Source of the DNA: Panopea generosa
Lineage: Eukaryota; Mollusca; Bivalvia; Adapedonta; Hiatellidae
Direction of reading: 5' to 3'
DNA: 64,000 nucleotides
Assembly (NCBI GenBank): GCA_029582155.1
Contig: CM055908.1
Span: 21,181,406-21,245,405 of the forward strand
How positions within the stretch are numbered: the stretch's first letter is position 1; every line of letters begins with the position of its first letter. The position numbers and the translations under genes were made by a program. Of the stretch, positions 13,801-22,800 are shown in pieces. The notes below the pieces were generated by a model, which was given only the letters and a program-made list of their open reading frames with translations, was not told where the DNA came from and ran no database searches.

Positions 13801-16800
13801 AGTAGCTGCATCAGAATGACATTTCTGTACATTTGGGTATGATCCATTTTCTACATACCATATTATACATGTATGAAGGCCCAAAGCCCCCACCTGAAAT
13901 GTGTTGCTCATTATTTATATACTTATACTAGTATCTGCTGGTTTCTGTTTCACCAACATCTTCTCAGGTTGTACTCTACCTGTAAATACTTAAATACTTC
14001 AAACCTATTTTGACTGGTTACTTAATTTTCTTTAATGTCAATGAAACCAAAAACAGTTCTTCTAGAGCCAGTCTAAAATCATGATCACCTTGATGCTTTT
14101 GTTTGATTTAAGTTTTTTAATATTTAAGTATATACTTAAATGTGTTGGTGAAACAGAAGCCAGGATACCGGAGTTGACTCCATTTAGTTAAATACTAAAA
14201 TCTGATTACATATTGACTGGGGAATTATCTATTGACAATCACTGTCAGTTCAAATGTCCACAAGAATAAGATCACTGCCTCATTAAAAACATCAAATTTT
14301 TTATGCCCCCACCCCCTATGGGGTGGCATATAGTAATCACAGTGTCCGTCCATCCTTCCGTCTGATAGTTTGTGTCCGGCCTGTAACTTTGTCATGCATA
14401 GATGGATTTTATTAATACTTGCTACAAATGATCTACATAACATGACCATGTGTTGTGCAGAAGACCCACACCTGTACCTCAAAGGTCAAGGTCACACTGA
14501 GTTTTGTTTAACAACACTTTGAGTCTATGTGAGATTTCGTGTCCGGCCTTTAACTTTGTCATGCATAGATGGATTTTATAAATACTTGCTACAAATAAAC
14601 CTGGAATCTTCCTTCCTGTTGGCGTAAAATAACCTATAATGTGATGATATGCCGTAAAACCCTATTCATTCATTCATTCATTCATTCATTCATTCATTCA
14701 TTCATTCATTGTTAATGAAGAGGGAGCCTGGATTGCATATAACTTTTTATAGTTGGTAGGCTGTAAACCATTGTTTGTTCACTTTGTAATACAGGTGATA
14801 TCGAGTCATGCTGCAGTTACGCCGGCCATACCAGATATGTTGAGGCACATACAGTTTATAACAGATGTTGGTCTGTCAGACTCCGATCCATCTTTACCCT
14901 TGTTCAACATCAGAGATACGTTCACCAGTGGACATGTACATCAGTCTCTTGGTCATGGAAGATCGGAATATCTGTTTGCTGCAACGTGGGATGTCGTGGA
15001 AAGGTATGTTGTGATTACATGCATGGTACTGCTTCAATGAATTATCATGTTGTGAAGCTTATTGTGTACATCAGTTGAGACCCCACTATAGACTAATGAC
15101 AGGCAGGTGGGTGAAGCTTGGGGAAGATTGTGACATGACAAAAGCTGAGACTAGTTACCCTCCTAGCCACCATAACTAGACAATCAATCAGTTGAGACCC
15201 CACTATAGACTAATGACATACAGTTATGTGGAGCTTGGGGAAGATTGTGACCTGACTACAGCTGAGACTAGTTACCCTCCATGCCACCATAACTAGACAA
15301 TCAATCAGTTGAGACCCCTATATAGACTAATGACAGGCAGTTGGGTGAAGCTTGGGGAAGATTGTGACATGACTACAGCTGAGACTAGTAACTATCCATG
15401 CCACCATAACTAGACAATCACTCAGTTGAGACCAACTATAGACTAATGACATACAGTTGGGTGAAGCTTGGGGAAGATTGTGACATGACTAAAGCTGAGA
15501 CTAGTTACCCTCCATGCCACCATAACTAGACAATCAATCAGTTGAGACCCCTATATAGACTTATGACACACAGCTTGGTGAAGCTTGGGGAAGATTGTGA
15601 CATGACTACAGCTGAGACTAGTTACCCTCCATGCCACAATAACTAGACAATCAATCAGTTGAGACCCCACTAAAGACTTATGACACGCAGTTGGGTGAAG
15701 CTTGGGGAAGATTGTGACATGACTAAAGCTGAGACTAGTTACCCTCCATGCCGCCATAACTAGACAATCAATCAGTTGAGACCCACTATAGACTAATGAC
15801 ACACAGTTGGGTGAAGCTTGGGGAAGATTGTGACATGACTAAAGCTGAGACTAGTTACCCTCCATGCCACCATAACTAGACAATCAATCAGTTGAGACCC
15901 ACTATAGACTAATGACACACAGTTGGGTGAAGCTTGGGGAAGATTGTGACATGACTAAAGCTGAGACTAGTTACCCTCCATGCCACCATAACTAGACAAT
16001 CAATCAGTTGAGACCCACTATAGACTAATGACACACAGTTGGGTGAAGCTTGGGGAAGATTGTGACATGACTAAAGCTGAGACTAGTTACCCTCCATGCC
16101 ACCATAACTAGACAATCAATCAGTTGAGACCCACTATAGACTAATGACACGCAGTTGGGTGAAGCTTGGGGAAGATTGTGACATGACTACAGCTGAGACT
16201 AGTTACCCTCCATGCCACCATAACTAGACAATCAATCAGTTGAGACCCACTATAGACTAATGACACGCAGTTGGGTGAAGCTTGGGGAAGATAGTGACAT
16301 TACTAAGCTGAGACTAGTTATCCTCCATGCCACCATAACTAGACAATCAATCAGTTGAGACCCCTATATAGACTTATGACATACAGTTGGGTGAAGCTTG
16401 GGGAAGATTGTGACATGACTAAAGCTGAGACTAGTTACCCTCCATGCCACCATAACTAGACAATCAATCAGTTGAGACCCACTATAGACAAATGACAGGC
16501 AGTTGGGTGAAGCTTGGGGAAGATTGTGACATGATTAAAGCTGAGACTACCCTCCATGCCACCATAACTAGACAATCAATCAGTTGAGACCCCACTGTAG
16601 ACTAATGACACGCAGTTGGGTGGAGCTTGGGGAAGATTGTGGCATGACTACAGCTGAGACTAGTTACCCTCCATGTCACCATAACTAGACAATCAATCAG
16701 TTGAGACCCCACTGTAGACTAATGACACGCAGTTGGGTGGAGCTTGGGGAAGATTGTTGCATGACTACAGCTGAGACTAGTTACCCTCCATGCCACTATA

Positions 16801-19800
16801 ACTAGACAATCAATCAGTTGAGACCCCACTGTAGACTTATGACACACAGTTGGGTGGAGCTTGAGAAAGATTGTGGCATGACTACAGCTGAGACTAGTTA
16901 CCCTCCATGCCACTATAACTAGACAATCAATCTGTTGAGACCCCACTGTAGACTTATGACATACAGTTGGGTGGAGCTTGAGTAAGATTGTGCCATGAAT
17001 TAAGCTGAGACTTGTTACTCTTCGTGCCACCATAACTAGACAATCAATCAGTTGAGACCCCACTGTAGACTAATGACAGGCAGTTTGGTGGAGCTTGAAG
17101 AAGATTGTGACACGAGTAAAGCTGAGACTAGTTACCCTCCATGCCACCATAACTAGACAATCAATCAGTTGAGACCCCACTATAGACTAATGACAGGCAG
17201 TTTGGTGGAAATTGGGGAAGATTGTGACATGAGTAAAGCTGAGACTAGTTACCCTCCATGCCACCATAACTAAACAATCAATCAGTTGAGACCCCACTAT
17301 AGACTAATGACAGGCAGTTGGGTGGAGTTTGGGGAAGATTGTGACATGACTTTAGCTGATACTAGTTACCCTCCATGCCACCATAACTAGACAATCAATC
17401 AGTTGAGATCCCACTATAGGCTAATAACAGACAGTTGGGTTGAGCTTGGGGAAGATTGTGACATGACTTTAGCTGATACTAGTTACCCTCCATGCTACCA
17501 TAACTAGACAATCAATCAGTTGAGACACCACTATAGGCTAATAACAGACAGTTGGGTTGAGCTTGGGGAAGATTGTGACATGACTTTAGCTGATACTAGT
17601 TACCCTCCATGCTACCATAACTAGACAATCAATCAGTTGAGACCCCACTATAGGCTAATAACAGACAGTTGGGTTGAGCTTGGGGAAGATTGTGACATGA
17701 CTTTAGCTGATACTAGTTACCCTCCATGCCACCATAACTAGATAATCAATCAGTTGAGACACCACTATAGGCTAATAACAGACAGTTGGGTTTAGCTTGG
17801 GGAAGATTGGACATGACTTTAGCTGATACTAGTTACCCTCCATGCCACCATAACTAGACAATCAATCAGTTGAGACACCACTATAGGCTAATAACAGACA
17901 GTTGGGTTGAGCTTGGGGAAGATTGTGACATGACTACAGCTGAGACTAGTTACCCTCCATGCCACTATAACTAGACAATCAATCTGTTGAGACCCCACTG
18001 TAGACTTATGACATACAGTTGGGTGGAGCTTGGGTAAGATTGTGCCATGAATTAAGCTGAGACTTGTTACTCTTCGTGCCACCATAACTAGACAATCAAT
18101 CAGTTGAGACCCCACTGTAGACTAATGACAGGCAGTTTGGTGGAGCTTGAAGAAGATTGTGACACGACTAAAGCTGAGACTAGTTACCCTCCATGCCACC
18201 ATAACTAGACAATCAATCAGTTGAGACCCCACTATAGACTAATGACAGGCAGTTGGGTGGAAATTGGGGAAGATTGTGACATGACTTTAGCTGATACTAG
18301 TTACCCTCCATGCCACCATAACTAAACAATCAATCAGTTGAGACCCCACTATAGACTAATGACAGGCAGTTGGGTGGAAATTGGGGAAGATTGTGACATG
18401 AGTAACGCTGAGACTAGTTACCCTCCATGCCACCATAACTAGACAATCAATCAGTTGAGATCCCACTATAGGCTAATAACAGACAGTTGGGTTGAGCTTT
18501 GGGAAGATTGTGACATGACTTTAGCTGATACTAGTTACCCTCCATGCTACCATAACTAGACAATCAATCAGTTGAGACACCACTATAGGCTAAAAACAGA
18601 CAGTTGGATTGAGCTTGGGGAAGATTGTGACATGACTTTAGCTGATACTAGTTACCCTCCATGCTACCATAACTAGACAATCAATCAGTTGAGACACCAC
18701 TATAGGCTAATAACAGACAGTTGGGTTGAGCTTGGGGAAGATTGTGACATGACTTTAGCTGATACTAGTTACCCTCCATGCTACCATAACTAGACAATCA
18801 ATCAGTTGAGACACCACTATAGGCTAATAACAGACAGTTGGGTTGAGCTTGGGGAAGATTGTGACATGACTTTAGCTGATACTAGTTACCCTCCATGCCA
18901 CCATAACTAGACAATCAATCAGTTGAGACACCACTATAGGCTAATAACAGACAGTTGGGTTGAGCTTGGGGAAGATTGTGACATGACTTTAGCTGATACT
19001 AGTTACCCTCCATGCTACCATAACTAGACAATCAATCAGTTGAGACACCACTATAGGCTAATAACAGACAGTTGGGTTGAGCTTGGGGAAGATTGTGACA
19101 TGACTTTAGCTGATACTAGTTACCCTCCATGCCACCATAACTAGACAATCAATCAGTTGAGACATCACTATAGGCTAATAACAGACAGTTGGGTTGAGCT
19201 TTGGGAAGATTGTGACATGACTTTAGCTGATACTAGTTACCCTCAATGCTACCGTAACTAGACAATCAATGAGTTGAGACCCCACTATAGGCTAATAACA
19301 GACAGTTGGGTTGAGCTTGGGGAAGATTGTGACATGACTACAGCTGAGACTAGTTACCCTCCATGCCACTATAACTAGACAATCAATCAGTTGAGACCCC
19401 ACTGTAGACTTATGACATACAGTTGGATGGAGCTTGGGTAAGATTGTGCCATGAATTAAGCTGAGACTTGTTACTCTTCGTGCCACCATAACTAGACAAT
19501 CAATCAGTTGAGACCCCACTGTAGACTAATGACAGGCAGTTTGGTGGAGCTTGAAGAAGATTGTGACACGACTAAAGCTGAGACTAGTTACCCTCCATGC
19601 CACCATAACTAGACAATCAATCAGTTGAGACCCCACTATAGACTAATGACAGGCAGTTGGGTGGAAATTGGGGAAGATTGTGACATGAGTAAAGCTGAGA
19701 CTAGTTACCCTCCATGCCACCATAACTAGACAATCAATCAGTTGAGACCCCACTATAGACTAATGACAGGCAGTTGGGTGGAAATTTGGGAAGATTGTGA

Positions 19801-22800
19801 CATGAGTAAAGCTGAGACTAGTTACCCTCCATGCCACCATAACTAGACAATCAATCAGTTGAGACCCCACTATAGACTAATGACAGGCAGTTGGGTGGAA
19901 ATTTGGGAAGATTGTGACATGAGTAAAGCTGAGACTAGTTACCCTCCATGCCACCATAACTAGACAATCAATCAGTTGAGACCCCACTATAGACTAATGA
20001 CAGGCAGTTGGGTGGAAATTTGGGAAGATTGTGACATGAGTAAAGCTGAGACTAGTTACCCTCCATGCCACCATAACTAGACAATCAATCAGTTGAGACC
20101 CCACTATAGACTAATGACAGGCAGTTGGGTGGAAATTTGGGAAGATTGTGACATGAGTAAAGCTGAGACTAGTTACCCTCCATGCTACCATAACTAGACA
20201 ATCAATCAGTTGAGACCCCACTATAGGCTAATGACAGGCAGTTGGGTGGAAATTTGGGAAGATTGTGACATGAGTAAAGCTGAGACTAGTTACCCTCCAT
20301 GCCACCATAACTAGACAATCAATCAGTTGAGACCCCACTATAGACTAATGACAGGCAGTTGGGTGGAAATTTGGGAAGATTGTGACATGAGTAAAGCTGA
20401 GACTAGTTACCCTCCATGCTACCATAACTAGACAATCAATCAGTTGAGACCCCACTATAGGCTAATAACAGACAGTTGAGTTTAGCTTGGGGAAGATTGT
20501 GACATGACTTTAGCTGATACTAGTTACCCTCCATGCTACCATAACTAGACAATCAATCAGTTGAGACCCCACTATAAACTAATGACAGGCGTTGGGTGGA
20601 GCTTAGGGAAGATTGTGACATGACTAGCCATCCCATAAATAAAAGGTTTGTTTCAAAACTGATGGCAATTTGAGGTTGTATCATACATATGATACCTGAA
20701 TTTTTGCCATCTTAGCAACACTGAATTTGATGTGGAGTATGGGGTCCAATGGTAGAGCATTAGACCCAAGATCAGGGGTTTTGGGTTTGATCCTCAACCA
20801 TGGGTATATGTGGTGTCCTTGAGCAAGACACTTTATCAGCATATGCTTAGTATACGATCTACCGAGGTGGACTTCGAGCATTTGTCTATGTTATAAAAAC
20901 TTTACAATTGATGTAAAAGAAATGTTTAGTAAAACTAAATTGGCATTAACTTTGCTCTATCAAAATCATTGTTTGCTGTAAAGTATTTTCAAAAGTTAAA
21001 GTTTTATACACTTTTAAAGTAAAACTACTATCCTTATACATAATTTATATTTATGTACCAATAAAATTGTATTTAAAAAAAGAAAACATTAACTTTTAAA
21101 CAATAGTTTTGGACAAAATATGCTTTAATATATTGATGATTTATATAATTGATTATATTAGTTGTTCAATCTTGTAAACCACTACAGCTTGTAACAAAAT
21201 AACTTAATTGTCTTTACCAAGATATCAGGATCTGTACTGCACCTTGGCTTCAAGGGTAGGCGAGGCAGGAAGTAAAATGTCTCCCAACAAAGTCAACCAG
21301 TCCAATTTGAGTAAACTGGAAACCAGTCAGAACAATGTTTTTGTATCCAGCCACTCAAGAAGCAATATTTCTGATACCCATTCATCACGTGATCTACCCA
21401 AGTGGATGCTGGGAAGAGACAGAAGTAACTCATCAAGGTCATCGCTGGATTCAGCTCGATCAAACAGCACGGCTTCATCAGATGTCAGAGTAAGGTAAGT
21501 GATCTTGTTGTTCTGTTGTGAATAGCAGTTCCTCTGTGCGTGCCCATTTAGCTTACAGAACACTCTCATTATCACTTGCATCTGACCTCTGCTCTGATTG
21601 TCTCACACCACTTTTACATTTCCCATAGGGCTCCATTGTAATATTTATCTCCAAAACAGAGTGAAAAAACAAAATTTGCAGCATGTGTCTGGGCTCAAAT
21701 TCTTCACTTGTTCAAGATATGCAATTATAAAGTGAAAAAAGCATACTTTGACCAGGTTGTTTGTATTTCAATTCAATGCTTTTGTGAGACCTATCATTTC
21801 CAGAGTAATAATATGTGAACTATTTGCCCCCAATGCGGTTCCAACCAACAATTCTGAAATGATACAGAATTGCCCAAAAATCTGGTATCAGCATCAAATT
21901 TTTAGTGGGGATTTCTAAAATACTGACCATTTAACACATGGTAGGAAAAAACAAATCACTGCCATACAAAGCCCTGAAAAATGAAGAAAAAGACAACTAA
22001 AGTTTTATTTCTACCTCCTCCGGAGTACTCAAGGGAGATAATAGTGGTGTGAGTCCTGGTGTTATGTGTTGGACTCTGCTCCAAGATATTTCACAAGAAT
22101 GTTTACCAATATTTGCATAAACAGTACATGTATTGTATTGAAAATCAATAAATGTTTAAAATTGTTGCCTGCTAGTATTTATTTGTCAGCTCTGTTTATT
22201 TACAGAAAGACCATGTATGTGATGTCTGAGAAGGAGTTGGTGGAGATAGCGACAGAAATACTCAGACAGGTTGGAATTGTTTTTATATGACACCGAGACA
22301 GAAAATGAATCTGATTGTTGGCTTACCAAAGAGACAAATTTGTTTGTCAGCTAGTGTTTTGTTTGTAAGCTAGTGTTTTGTTTGTAAGCTAGTGTTGTGT
22401 TTTGTTTGTCAGCTAGTGTTTTGTTTGTCAGCTAGTGTTTTGTTTGTAAGCTAGTGTTTTGTTTGTCAGCTAGTGTTTTGTTTGTAAGCTAGTGTTTTGT
22501 TTGTAAGCTATTGTTTGTAAGCTAGTGTTTTGTTTGTCAGCTAGTGTTTTGTTTGTCAGCTAGTGGTTACTTATTTCGAAGCTCGTAGTTGTTTGTTTTT
22601 AAGCTTGTTTATAAGGGAAAAACAGCAAAAATTGTTCTCTTTAACATTGCCCCCTAGTGGTACATAAATTGATTTTAATTCCATTTTTAGATTATTTTTT
22701 TTATTTCCTGTGATAAGATTATAAATTTTATACAGATAAAATGTAACTTGTGTTAGATTACATCTAATCATTATGATTGGGCACAATAGCACTGGTACAA

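Noticed and set aside
16719..19519. Repeated 75-114-codon minus-strand frames (GSQLIDCLVMVARRV)
   Set aside because: 117-bp monomers are 39 codons long, so some phase stays open; the content is satellite.
15062..20636. CRISPR-like regular repetition
   Set aside because: No spacer/repeat alternation; whole monomers are tandem and the genes around have eukaryotic introns.
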